The notes below the pieces were generated by a model, which saw only the letters and a list, made by a program, of their open reading frames with translations, was not told the DNA's origin and did not search any database. This document shows, piece by piece, positions 23,743-31,525 of a stretch of DNA of 45,140 nucleotides. The DNA is taken from NCBI GenBank assembly GCA_036384915.1, contig DASVLJ010000032.1:1-45140 (forward strand), read 5' to 3'. Made by a program: the position numbers and the translations under genes. The DNA is from PKWO01 sp036384915. Its GTDB lineage: Bacteria > Pseudomonadota > Gammaproteobacteria > Burkholderiales > Burkholderiaceae_D. The number at the start of each line of letters is the position of its first letter. Positions within the stretch are counted from its first letter, which is position 1.

Positions 23743-24804
23743 ATGTTCGAAGAATTCATCGGCACCAAGCCGGTTTCCGAGCGGCAGAAGTTCGACGTCG
23801 CCGCATTGCAAGCCTACATGCGGGAGCACATTCCGGGCTTTTCCGGGGAGCTGCAGGTAGAGCAATTCAAGGGTGGGCAGTCGAATCCCACCTTCAAGCT
23901 TTCCACCCCAAACCAACGTTTCGTCCTGCGCACTAAGCCCGGCCCGGCCGCCAAGCTGCTGGCTTCGGCGCACGCCATCGACCGCGAATTCCGCGTCATG
24001 GATGCCTTGAACAAGGCCGGCTTCCCCGCCCCGCGCCAATACGTGCTCTGTACCGACGAAGCCGTGATCGGCCGGGCGTTCTATCTGATGGAATTTGTCG
24101 AAGGCCGCGTGCTGTGGGACCAATCCCTGCCGGGCATGAGCACCAGCGAGCGCGCCGCCTACTATGACGAGATGAACCGCGTCATGGCGCAGTTGCATAC
24201 GATCGACTACGCCGCCATCGGCTTGCAGGACTACGGCAAGCCGGGCAACTATTTCGTACGCCAGATCGACCGCTGGACCAAGCAATACCGCGCCTCGGAA
24301 ACGGAAAAGATCGAGGCCATGGACAAGCTGATCGAATGGCTGCCCAACAACATCCCGCCCGGGGACGAAACCAGTATCGTGCATGGCGACTACCGGCTCG
24401 ACAACATGATCTTCCACCCGACCGAGCCGCGCATTCTGGCGATTCTCGATTGGGAATTGTCCACGCTGGGCCATCCGCTGGCGGACTTTTCCTACCATTG
24501 CATGAGCTGGCACATCCCGCCGGGACAGTTCCGCGGCATCGGCGGGCTCGATCACAAGGCGCTCGGCATTCCCAGCGAAGCCGAATACATCGCCAGGTAT
24601 TGCGAACGCACCGGCAAAACCGTGCGCCAGGAAGACTTCTCGTTCTACCTGGCTTACAACATGTTCCGCATGGCCGGCATCTTGCAAGGCATCATGAAAC
24701 GCTACGTCGACGGCACCGCTTCGAGCGAACAGGCGCTGAAGTCGGGCCAGGCTGCGCGCCCCATGGCCGAGATGGGCTGGAAGCACGCGCAAGGCACAAA
24801 ATAA
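23743..24804 (+). CDS. APH/ACAD10-type phosphotransferase
   Basis: 353 residues from the ATG at 23743, six nt after the Shine-Dalgarno GGAG. The upstream ATG at 23728 overlaps that site. It has an aminoglycoside-phosphotransferase-like kinase fold with GGQSNPTFKL as the nucleotide loop, a lysine in FVLRTKP, catalytic HGDYRLDN (214-221) and metal-binding D236 in ILDWELSTLG. Proteins of this type resemble the N-terminal kinase domain of mammalian ACAD10/11, which phosphorylates 4-hydroxyacyl-CoAs. The next gene encodes an ACAD10/11-like dehydrogenase 19 bp downstream. Together they could process hydroxy-acyl-CoA, but that substrate is inferred from the family. Confidence 0.86.
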   Translation: MFEEFIGTKPVSERQKFDVAALQAYMREHIPGFSGELQVEQFKGGQSNPTFKLSTPNQRFVLRTKPGPAAKLLASAHAIDREFRVMDALNKAGFPAPRQYVLCTDEAVIGRAFYLMEFVEGRVLWDQSLPGMSTSERAAYYDEMNRVMAQLHTIDYAAIGLQDYGKPGNYFVRQIDRWTKQYRASETEKIEAMDKLIEWLPNNIPPGDETSIVHGDYRLDNMIFHPTEPRILAILDWELSTLGHPLADFSYHCMSWHIPPGQFRGIGGLDHKALGIPSEAEYIARYCERTGKTVRQEDFSFYLAYNMFRMAGILQGIMKRYVDGTASSEQALKSGQAARPMAEMGWKHAQGTK

Positions 24805-24823
24805 CCCCCTAGGAGACGAAGAC

Positions 24824-26086
24824 ATGGAATTCGAATATTCCGACCGCTGCAAGGAGTTGCAAACGAAGCTGCTCGCGTTCATGGACGAGCACATTTATCC
24901 GAACGAGAAAGCCTACAAGGAAGAAATCGACCGCAACGGCCGTGAAAAAGGCAATCGCTGGGTCCCGACCGAACTGATCGAAAGCCTGAAACCGAAGGCA
25001 CGCGAGCAAGGCTTGTGGAACCTGTTCCTGCCCAAATCGACGCGCGCACCGGAAGGCTTGTCCAACCTCGACTATGCGCCGCTATGCGAAATCATGGGCC
25101 GCGTGGGCTGGGCGCCGGAAGTGTTCAACTGCTCCGCTCCCGATACCGGCAACATGGAGACCATCGAGCGCTACGGCACGGAAGAGCACAAGCGCACCTG
25201 GCTCGAGCCCCTGCTGCGCGGCGAAATCCGCTCGGCCTTCGCCATGACCGAGCCGGCCGTGGCCTCGTCGGACGCGACCAATATCGAGACCCGCATCGAG
25301 CGCCAGGGCGACGAATACGTCATCAACGGCCACAAATGGTGGATCTCGGGCGCCGGCGACCCGCGCTGCAAGGTCTTCATCCTGATGGGCAAGACCGATT
25401 TCGAGGCGCCGCGCCATGCGCAGCAATCGATGATCCTGGTTCCGGTCGACGCTCCCGGCGTGACCATCAAGCGCCCGCTGCCCGTGTTCGGCTACGACGA
25501 TGCGCCGCACGGCCACTGCGAAATCCTTTACGAAAACGTGCGTGTGCCGGCCTCCAACATCCTCCTCGGCGAAGGCCGCGGCTTTGAAATCGCGCAGGGC
25601 CGCCTCGGGCCCGGCCGCATCCATCACTGCATGCGCGCCATCGGCGTGGCCGAACGCGCGCTGGAATACATGTGCAAGCGCCTGAACAGCCGTGTGGCTT
25701 TCGGCCGAAAGATCGCGGACCAGAGCATCTGGCGCGAGCGTATCGCCGAAGCGCGCATCCAGATCGACACGGCACGCCTGTTGACGCTCAAGGCTGCCTA
25801 CATGATGGACACGGTCGGCAACAAGCACGCCAAGGCGGAGATCGCCATGATCAAGGTGTTGGCGCCGAACGTGGCGCAGCAAGTGCTCGACTGGGCCATC
25901 CAGGCGCATGGCGCGGGCGGGGTGTCGGACGATTTCCCGCTGGCCTATATGTGGGCCGGCAACCGTACGCTGCGCCTGGCAGACGGCCCCGATGAAGTGC
26001 ACCGCAATGCCATCGCCAAGCTGGAATTGGCCAAGCATATGGCGATCCCTTCGGACGATATCGAGATGCCGATTACGCGTTCGTAA
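24824..26086 (+). CDS. Acyl-CoA dehydrogenase, ACAD10/11-like
   Basis: 420 residues behind the Shine-Dalgarno TAGGAGA. It is a full-length flavoprotein dehydrogenase: an N-terminal helical domain starting MEFEYSDRCKELQTKLLAFM, a middle beta domain with AFAMTEPAVASSDATNIET and YVINGHKWWISGAGDP, and a C-terminal helical domain ending in LRLADGPDEVHRNAIAKLEL. The DGPDEVHR signature is typical of the ACAD10/11 branch. It oxidises acyl-CoA to 2-enoyl-CoA with FAD and ETF. It is paired with the upstream kinase gene and followed by a strong terminator. Confidence 0.9.
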   Translation: MEFEYSDRCKELQTKLLAFMDEHIYPNEKAYKEEIDRNGREKGNRWVPTELIESLKPKAREQGLWNLFLPKSTRAPEGLSNLDYAPLCEIMGRVGWAPEVFNCSAPDTGNMETIERYGTEEHKRTWLEPLLRGEIRSAFAMTEPAVASSDATNIETRIERQGDEYVINGHKWWISGAGDPRCKVFILMGKTDFEAPRHAQQSMILVPVDAPGVTIKRPLPVFGYDDAPHGHCEILYENVRVPASNILLGEGRGFEIAQGRLGPGRIHHCMRAIGVAERALEYMCKRLNSRVAFGRKIADQSIWRERIAEARIQIDTARLLTLKAAYMMDTVGNKHAKAEIAMIKVLAPNVAQQVLDWAIQAHGAGGVSDDFPLAYMWAGNRTLRLADGPDEVHRNAIAKLELAKHMAIPSDDIEMPITRS

Positions 26087-26104
26087 TTCCAATTTGCTCC
26101 CATG

Positions 26105-26136
26105 AAAAGCTGCAGGCACAACCCTGCAGCTTTTTT
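26105..26136 (+). terminator. Intrinsic terminator after the ACAD10/11-like gene
   Basis: Stem AAAAGCTGCAGG / CCTGCAGCTTTT with a 6-nt loop, running into a T6 tract (TTTTTT at 26131-26136). It lies 18 bp after the stop. A classical Rho-independent terminator that closes the APH-ACAD transcript. Confidence 0.9.
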
Positions 26137-26178
26137 CGTCTCGGGGTAAGATTGCCGTTCCCAACAATCCGGAGACGA

Positions 26179-26937
26179 ATGAACATGGCATCCCTTTCCG
26201 TTCGGTTCAAAGGCGGCGTGCTTGCTGCTTTCTGCGCAGCAAGTTACCTGATGACACCTGTTTCGGCATATGCCGCCGATTCCACCATTCTCGATTCGGG
26301 CCGCCCCGCCGAAGAAAAGGCGCGCGATGCCGGCCGCAAGCCGCTTGAGATGCTGGCGTTTGCCGGCGTCAAGCCCGGTGAAACCGTGATCGACTACATC
26401 CCCGGCAAGGGCTATTTCACGCGCATCTTCAGCAACGCCGTCGGCCCGAGCGGCACGGTCTATGCCGACACGCCGCAATTGGTGATCGACAAGTTCAAGG
26501 ACAAGCTCCCTCCCCCCGTATCGGCCGAGCCGGGCCGCGCCAACGTGCATGAAGTCGTCGCTACTCCAGGCAATCTCGGCGCATCCGGGGCCGACCTGTT
26601 CTGGACGTCGCAGAACTACCACGACGTGCATATCTGGAGCGGCGCCAAGGGCGTCGCCGATCTGAACAAATCCGTCTTCAATGCGCTGAAGCCGGGTGGT
26701 ATCTACATTGTGCTCGACCACGCCGGCGCGACCGGTCTGGACGATGCCGGCATGTCCAAGCTGCATCGCATCGATGAAGCGCTCGTGATCAAGGAAGTAA
26801 CGGCTGCCGGCTTCGTGCTCGACGGCGAATCGAAGGTGTTGCGCAATCCGAACGACAACCATGAACTGAACGTGTTCGATCCGGCGATTCGCGGCAAGAC
26901 CGATCAATTCATTTTGCGCTTCCGCAAGCCCGGTTGA
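26179..26937 (+). CDS. Exported class I methyltransferase-like protein (COG4798 type)
   Basis: 252 residues from the ATG at 26179, behind Shine-Dalgarno CGGAGA. Another ATG lies two codons later. A signal peptide (MNMASLSVRFKGG, then the hydrophobic stretch VLAAFCAASYLMTPVSA) ends at AYAAD. The mature part has a Rossmann methyltransferase-like core with MLAFAGVKPGETVIDYIPGKG (a degenerate motif I), FNALKPGGIYIVLDH and a late strand. Similar periplasmic proteins are annotated as predicted methyltransferases. Whether S-adenosylmethionine is available in the periplasm is doubtful, so the true function is unclear. The GST gene starts 21 bp after its stop. Confidence 0.78.
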   Translation: MNMASLSVRFKGGVLAAFCAASYLMTPVSAYAADSTILDSGRPAEEKARDAGRKPLEMLAFAGVKPGETVIDYIPGKGYFTRIFSNAVGPSGTVYADTPQLVIDKFKDKLPPPVSAEPGRANVHEVVATPGNLGASGADLFWTSQNYHDVHIWSGAKGVADLNKSVFNALKPGGIYIVLDHAGATGLDDAGMSKLHRIDEALVIKEVTAAGFVLDGESKVLRNPNDNHELNVFDPAIRGKTDQFILRFRKPG

Positions 26938-26958
26938 TCGCTTTCATCTGGAGCAGAC

Positions 26959-27651
26959 ATGATAGACGTATACTCCGCGCCGACGCCCAACGGGCACAAG
27001 GTGCACATCATGCTGGAGGAATGCGGTTTTCCTTACCGCGTTCATCACATCGACATCGGCGCCGGCGATCAATTCACGCCGGACTTCCTCGCGATTTCGC
27101 CCAACAACAAGATTCCGGCGATCGTCGACGCCGACGGGCCGGACGGCAAACCGATCTCGTTATTCGAGTCCGGCGCCATTCTGATCTACCTCGCCGGCAA
27201 GGCCGGCAAGTTCCTCGGCGAGACGGACCGCGAGAAATTCACCACGCTGCAATGGCTGATGTTCCAGATGGGCTCGATCGGCCCGATGCTGGGTCAGGCA
27301 CATCACTTCCGCGGCTATGCGCCCGAGAAGCTGGAGTATGCGATCAACCGCTACACCAACGAGGCCAAGCGCCTCTATGGCGTAATCGACCGGCAGGTGG
27401 CCAAGACGGCTTACCTGGCCGGCGATGCATACACGATCGCCGACATCGCCACCTTTCCCTGGCTGCGTAGCGCCGAGCGGCAAGGGGTGGATTGGGCGGA
27501 TTACCCGTACGCCAAGCGCTGGTTCGACAAGATCGCGGTACGCCCGGCTGTCGAGCGCGCCGTCAAAATCCTTGCGGATAAGCGCAAGGAACAGATGGAC
27601 GACAAGGCGAAGGAAATGCTGTTTGGCGCGACGCAGTACGCGAAGCGTTAA
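26959..27651 (+). CDS. yfcG: YfcG-type glutathione S-transferase / disulphide-bond reductase
   Basis: 230 residues, closely matching the Nu-class GST YfcG from its first residues: MIDVYSAPTPNGHKVHIML, FLAISPNNKIPAIVD, LFESGAILIYLA and LQWLMFQMGSIGPMLGQAHHF. The N-terminal thioredoxin-like domain carries the Thr/Asn glutathione-binding loop (TPNGHK) instead of the usual Tyr or Ser. The C-terminal helical domain ends in a Lys-rich tail. The family reduces disulphides with glutathione. It shares overlapping stops with the MaoC gene on the opposite strand (27648-27651). Confidence 0.88.
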   Translation: MIDVYSAPTPNGHKVHIMLEECGFPYRVHHIDIGAGDQFTPDFLAISPNNKIPAIVDADGPDGKPISLFESGAILIYLAGKAGKFLGETDREKFTTLQWLMFQMGSIGPMLGQAHHFRGYAPEKLEYAINRYTNEAKRLYGVIDRQVAKTAYLAGDAYTIADIATFPWLRSAERQGVDWADYPYAKRWFDKIAVRPAVERAVKILADKRKEQMDDKAKEMLFGATQYAKR

Positions 27652-28103
27652 GAATAACGGCGCGAAATCGATTCGGCAACGCAGACCGGCTTGTCCGATC
27701 CCTCGCGCTCTATCGTCACCACCCATGTCATTTGCGCGCCGCCAGGAATGTCCTCGACGGCTTGCAATACCATGCGCGCACGCACGCGGCTGCCGACCGG
27801 CACCGGTGCAGGAAAACGTACCTTGTTCAAGCCATAGTTGACGCCCATCTTCACGTCGGGCATGGCGATTGCGTCGGCCATCAACATGGGCAGGAGCGAA
27901 AGCGTCAGAAAGCCGTGCGCCACGGTACCGCCGAAGGGCGATTCCTTGCGGCTCCTTTCAACGTCGATATGTATCCATTGCAGGTCGCCGGTGGCTTCGG
28001 CGAATTGGTTGACGCGCTCTTGCGTGATTTCTACCCAGTTGGATACCGAGACTTCCTGGCCGATCACTTCCTTGAGTTGCTGCAGTGATTCAATGACGCG
28101 CAT
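27648..28103 (-). CDS. MaoC-like (R)-specific enoyl-CoA hydratase
   Basis: 151 residues. The hot-dog fold has the hydratase-2 motif: VNQFAEATGDLQWIHIDVERS contains the catalytic Asp and His (GDLQWIH), followed by SPFGGTVAHGFLTLSLLPML, the conserved acyl-CoA segment. It hydrates 2-enoyl-CoA to (R)-3-hydroxyacyl-CoA. It is the last of four genes in a minus-strand acyl-CoA operon, behind another MaoC gene. The start ATG at 28103 has Shine-Dalgarno CGGGGAA. Both catalytic residues are present here and in its neighbour, so two active hydratases are expected. Confidence 0.86.
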   Translation of the reverse strand: MRVIESLQQLKEVIGQEVSVSNWVEITQERVNQFAEATGDLQWIHIDVERSRKESPFGGTVAHGFLTLSLLPMLMADAIAMPDVKMGVNYGLNKVRFPAPVPVGSRVRARMVLQAVEDIPGGAQMTWVVTIEREGSDKPVCVAESISRRYS

Positions 28104-28125
28104 GTAATTCCCCGAAGTTGTTAAC

Positions 28126-28153
28126 TCCCCTCTCCCGCCTGCGGGAGAGGGGA
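28126..28153. repeat. GC-rich inverted repeat (REP-like) between the two MaoC genes
   Basis: Arms TCCCCTCTCCCG / CGGGAGAGGGGA with a 4-nt loop. On the plus strand it is followed by ATTTTT, so it could end plus-strand transcription. On the minus strand it lacks a T-run. Sequences of this CCCTCTCCCGC type are widespread intergenic repeats in Burkholderiales. Confidence 0.6.
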
Positions 28154-28160
28154 ATTTTTG

Positions 28161-28610
28161 TCACGCCGGCCTACGGCCGAACATGCCCATGCCCTTGACG
28201 GTCGCAACCAATTCGCCATGCTGGTTGGTCGCACGCCACTCGGTCCAGACCACGCCGCGGTCCGGCCGGCTGCCCGAGGGTTTCACGTCGAGCACGGTAG
28301 TCGTGATGGCCAGGGTATCGCCGCCGCGCACCGGCTTGATCCAGCGAATTTCATCGACACCGGGCGACCCCATGCTGCTCGATTCCCTGAGAAAACCGTC
28401 AACCATCACGCGCATGATCATGCTGCAGGTATGCCAGCCGCTGGCGATGATGTCGCCGAAGATGGATTTGGCGGCGGCGTCCTTGTCGACGTGAAACGGT
28501 TGCGGATCGAATTGCGTGGCGAAGGCGATGATCTCCTCCTCCGTCACGCTGCGCGCCCCGACCGGGTAAGTCTTGCCGACTTCGAAGTCTTCGAAATACC
28601 ACTTGGCCAT
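28161..28610 (-). CDS. MaoC-like dehydratase/hydratase
   Basis: 149 residues. The hydratase-2 motif is complete: EIIAFATQFDPQPFHVDKDAA has the catalytic Asp and His in FDPQPFH, followed by SIFGDIIASGWHTCSMIMRVMVDG. The N-terminus MAKWYFEDFEVGKTYPVG is typical of single-domain MaoC proteins of about 150 residues. It acts on 2-enoyl-CoA or a related acyl-CoA. The gene follows the 379-residue acyl-CoA dehydrogenase gene by 13 bp, which suggests one transcript. Confidence 0.87.
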   Translation of the reverse strand: MAKWYFEDFEVGKTYPVGARSVTEEEIIAFATQFDPQPFHVDKDAAAKSIFGDIIASGWHTCSMIMRVMVDGFLRESSSMGSPGVDEIRWIKPVRGGDTLAITTTVLDVKPSGSRPDRGVVWTEWRATNQHGELVATVKGMGMFGRRPA

Positions 28611-28623
28611 ATGGTTCCTTTTT

Positions 28624-29763
28624 TCAAGCTACCTGGCGAAAATCAGGCAAGGAAGCGAAGCGTGCCAGATGATGGTCCGTGTCGCCGAAGCTGGCTTCGA
28701 TCATGGTCAGGCGCTTGAAGTGATGCGCTGCCGGCAACTCATCGGTCACGCCCATGCCGCCGTGCAATTGCACCGCTTGCTGACCGACGTATTTCATCGC
28801 CTGCCCAACACGGGCCTTGGCTGCCGAGGCCACGCGGCGCCGTTCGTTGTCGTCGTTCGACGACACCTTGACGGCGACCAGTGTCGCCATCGAGCGTGCC
28901 TGTTCCATTTCCATGTACATCTCCGCCATGCGGTGCTGCAAGGCCTGGAATTTGCCTAGCGGTACGCCGAATTGCTGTCGCGTCTTCAAGTATTCGAGGG
29001 TGGCGCCATTCAAGGCTTCCATCGCGCCTACCGCTTCGGCGCACAGGAGTGCGACGGCATAATCGCTGACCGCATCGAGTATGCTCCAGCCGGCACCAGC
29101 CTTGCCGATCAGGCTGGAAGCGGGCAGCTTGACGTTGGCAAACGTGATATCGGCCGCACGCAGGCAATCGATGGTGCGGTAGTCGCGCCGCGTCACGCCC
29201 GCGTCATCCGCAGGGACAACGAACAGCGATATGCCGTCGGTGTCGCGCTGCGCGCCACCAGTGCGGGCCGAGACGATCAAGTAGTCGGCCTGTCCGCCGT
29301 GAATCACGACCGACTTGGTGCCGTTCAACACAAAACCACCGCCATCGGCCTTGGCCGCGGTGGCGATGTCGAACAACTCATAGCGCGAGCGTTTCTCGCC
29401 CAAGGCCGAAGCCAGCTTGACCTCGCCAGAGGCGACATCTTCCAGCAAGTCGTCATGGCCGCCGCCGCGCTTCAGGAATTCCGCGCCGATGACGGTGGCA
29501 AGGTAAGGCTCGACCACCAGGCCACGCCCCATTTCCTGCATCACCACCATCATGTCGACGGCCGAACCGCTGAAGCCGCCCTGCTCTTCCGGCACCGGCA
29601 AGGCCGGCATGCCGAGCTCGACCAGCATGCCCCAGGCTTCATCGGAAACGCCTTTTTCCGAATGCACGATCTTCTTGCGCGTTTCGAAGCCGTAATCCTT
29701 GTCGACCCAGCGGCGCAAGGCATCGGCGAACTGTTGCTGTTCCTGCGTGAAATTGAAGTCCAT
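28624..29763 (-). CDS. Acyl-CoA dehydrogenase family protein (probably non-catalytic or partner subunit)
   Basis: 379 residues with the three acyl-CoA dehydrogenase domains: MDFNFTQEQQQFADALRRWV at the N-terminus, GAQRDTDGISLFVVPADDAGVT in the middle, and LHGGMGVTDELPAAHHFKRL near the end. The usual catalytic Glu position near the C-terminus reads IEASFGDTDHHL, without the YEG or YGG motif. In ChsE-type enzymes two unequal subunits form one alpha2-beta2 enzyme, and the neighbour at 29776 could be the partner. This pairing is inference. It follows that gene by 12 bp. Confidence 0.85.
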   Translation of the reverse strand: MDFNFTQEQQQFADALRRWVDKDYGFETRKKIVHSEKGVSDEAWGMLVELGMPALPVPEEQGGFSGSAVDMMVVMQEMGRGLVVEPYLATVIGAEFLKRGGGHDDLLEDVASGEVKLASALGEKRSRYELFDIATAAKADGGGFVLNGTKSVVIHGGQADYLIVSARTGGAQRDTDGISLFVVPADDAGVTRRDYRTIDCLRAADITFANVKLPASSLIGKAGAGWSILDAVSDYAVALLCAEAVGAMEALNGATLEYLKTRQQFGVPLGKFQALQHRMAEMYMEMEQARSMATLVAVKVSSNDDNERRRVASAAKARVGQAMKYVGQQAVQLHGGMGVTDELPAAHHFKRLTMIEASFGDTDHHLARFASLPDFRQVA

Positions 29764-29775
29764 GTCCGCTTCTCC

Positions 29776-30972
29776 TTACAAACCGAGGATCATCTGCGTG
29801 ATGATGTTCTTTTGAATTTCGTTGGAGCCGCCGTAGATCGACGTCTTGCGGAAATTGAAGTAATGCCCGGCCAGCGGCGCGGCATCGTCGTCGCCGGTGA
29901 TGCTGTGCTCTGCGTCGCCCTGCAGGAACGGCACATCGAACGGCATGGCATAGGGGCCGACGGCTTCCATCATCAATTCGGTCAGAGTTTGCTGCACTTC
30001 CGTGCCTTTGACCTTCAACAGCGATGCTTCCGGGCCTGGGCCGCGCTTGTGGCTTTCGGCTGAGAGCACGCGCAAGACGGTGACGTCGAGCGCCATGATT
30101 TCGATCTCCAGGCTCGCAACCTTGGAGGCGAACAACGGATCTTCCAGCAGCGGCCTGCCGTTCTTTTGCTGCTTCATTGCCACGCGCTTCAAGAACTGCA
30201 GTTCGCGCTTGGCACGGCCGACGGCCGCGATATTGGTGCGCTCGTGGCCCAGCAGGTACTTGGCATAGGTCCAGCCCTTGTTTTCTTCGCCGATCAGGTT
30301 TTCCACCGGCACCTTGACGTTGTCGAAGAAAACTTCATTCACCTCATGCTCTTCATCGAGCATGATGATGGGGCGCACGGTGATACCCGGCGTCTTCATG
30401 TCGATCAAGAGGAAGGAAATGCCTTCCTGCTTGCGCGCCGCCGGATCGGTACGCACCAGGCAGAAAATCATGTCGGCATGTTGGGCCAGCGTGGTCCAGG
30501 TCTTTTGCCCATTGACGATATAGTGGTCGCCCTGGCGCTCGGCACGCGTCTTCAGCGAAGCAAGGTCGGAACCGGAACCGGGCTCGGAATAACCCTGACA
30601 CCACCAGTCGTCAAAGTTGAGGATGCGTGGCAGGTAATGGCGCTTTTGCGCTTCGTTGCCGAAGGCGATGATCACCGGCGCCACCATCATGACGCCGAAA
30701 GGCAGCGTCACCGGCGTGCCGGCACGGGCGCACTCTTCTTCCCAGATGTGGCGCTGCACCGCGGTCCATCCCGTGCCGCCATACTCCACCGGCCAGCCCG
30801 GCGCCATCCAACCCTGCTTGGCCACGATCTTGTGCCAGCGAGTGATGTCTTCCTTGCTCAGTCGTTTGTGGTTGAGCACCTTGTGCTGCAGGTCTTCGGG
30901 GAGGTTGGCGTCGATGAAGGCGCGCACTTCGGCGCGGAAGGCTTCGTCTTCCGCTGTGTAATTCAGATCCAT
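29776..30972 (-). CDS. Acyl-CoA dehydrogenase (FadE-like)
   Basis: 398 residues from the ATG at 30972, behind Shine-Dalgarno AAGGAG. A 9-codon upstream extension overlaps that site. Domains are MDLNYTAEDEAFRAEVRAFIDAN, GYSEPGSGSDLASLKTRAERQGD with YIVNGQKTWTT (FAD and substrate-binding middle domain), and C-terminal SIYGGSNEIQKNIITQMILGL. In the YGGSNEIQ motif the canonical MCAD Glu position is Gly, so the catalytic base must come from elsewhere, as in helix-G-Glu types. It is the first gene of an operon of two dehydrogenases and two MaoC hydratases, preceded by a strong promoter. Confidence 0.88.
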   Translation of the reverse strand: MDLNYTAEDEAFRAEVRAFIDANLPEDLQHKVLNHKRLSKEDITRWHKIVAKQGWMAPGWPVEYGGTGWTAVQRHIWEEECARAGTPVTLPFGVMMVAPVIIAFGNEAQKRHYLPRILNFDDWWCQGYSEPGSGSDLASLKTRAERQGDHYIVNGQKTWTTLAQHADMIFCLVRTDPAARKQEGISFLLIDMKTPGITVRPIIMLDEEHEVNEVFFDNVKVPVENLIGEENKGWTYAKYLLGHERTNIAAVGRAKRELQFLKRVAMKQQKNGRPLLEDPLFASKVASLEIEIMALDVTVLRVLSAESHKRGPGPEASLLKVKGTEVQQTLTELMMEAVGPYAMPFDVPFLQGDAEHSITGDDDAAPLAGHYFNFRKTSIYGGSNEIQKNIITQMILGL

Positions 30973-31004
30973 GCTGTCTCCTTGTAATCTTTTCGTCAAA
31001 AAGC

Positions 31005-31051
31005 ACGACCGTTCAGAAAACTGATTATACAGGGGTTTCAGGAAATGAAAA
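31005..31051 (-). promoter_or_regulatory. Sigma70 promoter of the acyl-CoA dehydrogenase operon with operator-like site
   Basis: Minus strand: -10 TATAAT (31024-31029, consensus), 16-bp spacer, -35 TTTTCA (31046-31051). Predicted start near 31017. Just downstream, ACGACCGTTCA (31005-31015) resembles a TetR-type half-site and a similar sequence at 23686. A repressor there would block transcription directly. Confidence 0.6.
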
Positions 31052-31095
31052 GTGCTATAGCAAGACAGTGCGCGGTGTGATTAAATTCGTGCAAC

Positions 31096-31509
31096 ATGAT
31101 CAAGAGATACGCTGCCGAATTTATTTTCCTTAGCTGTTGGCTACTCCTGGGGCTGCTTTGCCTTTTTTGGAACGCGCAAGGCTTGGATTTTTATCCCTCT
31201 CGCTTGGGTAGAATAGATTCTTACTACGCGACTTGGCTATTTGAGCCATGGCTGTGGATCGTTGCTTTCTGGATGAGTACGGGGGCATCGACGTTCTGCC
31301 TGTACCTGATCTGGAAGCGCGGCGAAAACAATTATCGGAACATGCTGCTTCTTTGTATTTTATTGTTTGGCGTTTTGCCCGCAATCAGCCCTTCCAATCG
31401 CAACCATTTCGATTACGCACTTGCTGAATTCCTGGCCGCAAACCTGCTACTGATATCGACTGCAGGAGCAATCATCTCTCGCCGCGAGAAAGTCAATAAT
31501 TCAAGCTGA
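31096..31509 (+). CDS. Small AT-rich multi-pass membrane protein of unknown function
   Basis: 137 residues with four hydrophobic segments (about 8-27, 50-72, 80-100, 112-130), such as FIFLSCWLLLGLLCLFWN and NMLLLCILLFGVLPAI. No motif is recognised. The coding DNA is visibly richer in A and T than its neighbours (many TTT/TTA/AAT codons), which may mark recent acquisition. No clear Shine-Dalgarno precedes the ATG, so this could be a leaderless or weakly translated gene. It lies between the acyl-CoA operon (divergent) and the histidine kinase (convergent). The membrane pattern and the open frame are the only support. Confidence 0.55.
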   Translation: MIKRYAAEFIFLSCWLLLGLLCLFWNAQGLDFYPSRLGRIDSYYATWLFEPWLWIVAFWMSTGASTFCLYLIWKRGENNYRNMLLLCILLFGVLPAISPSNRNHFDYALAEFLAANLLLISTAGAIISRREKVNNSS

Positions 31510-31525
31510 AGCCGTTGTCCCCACG

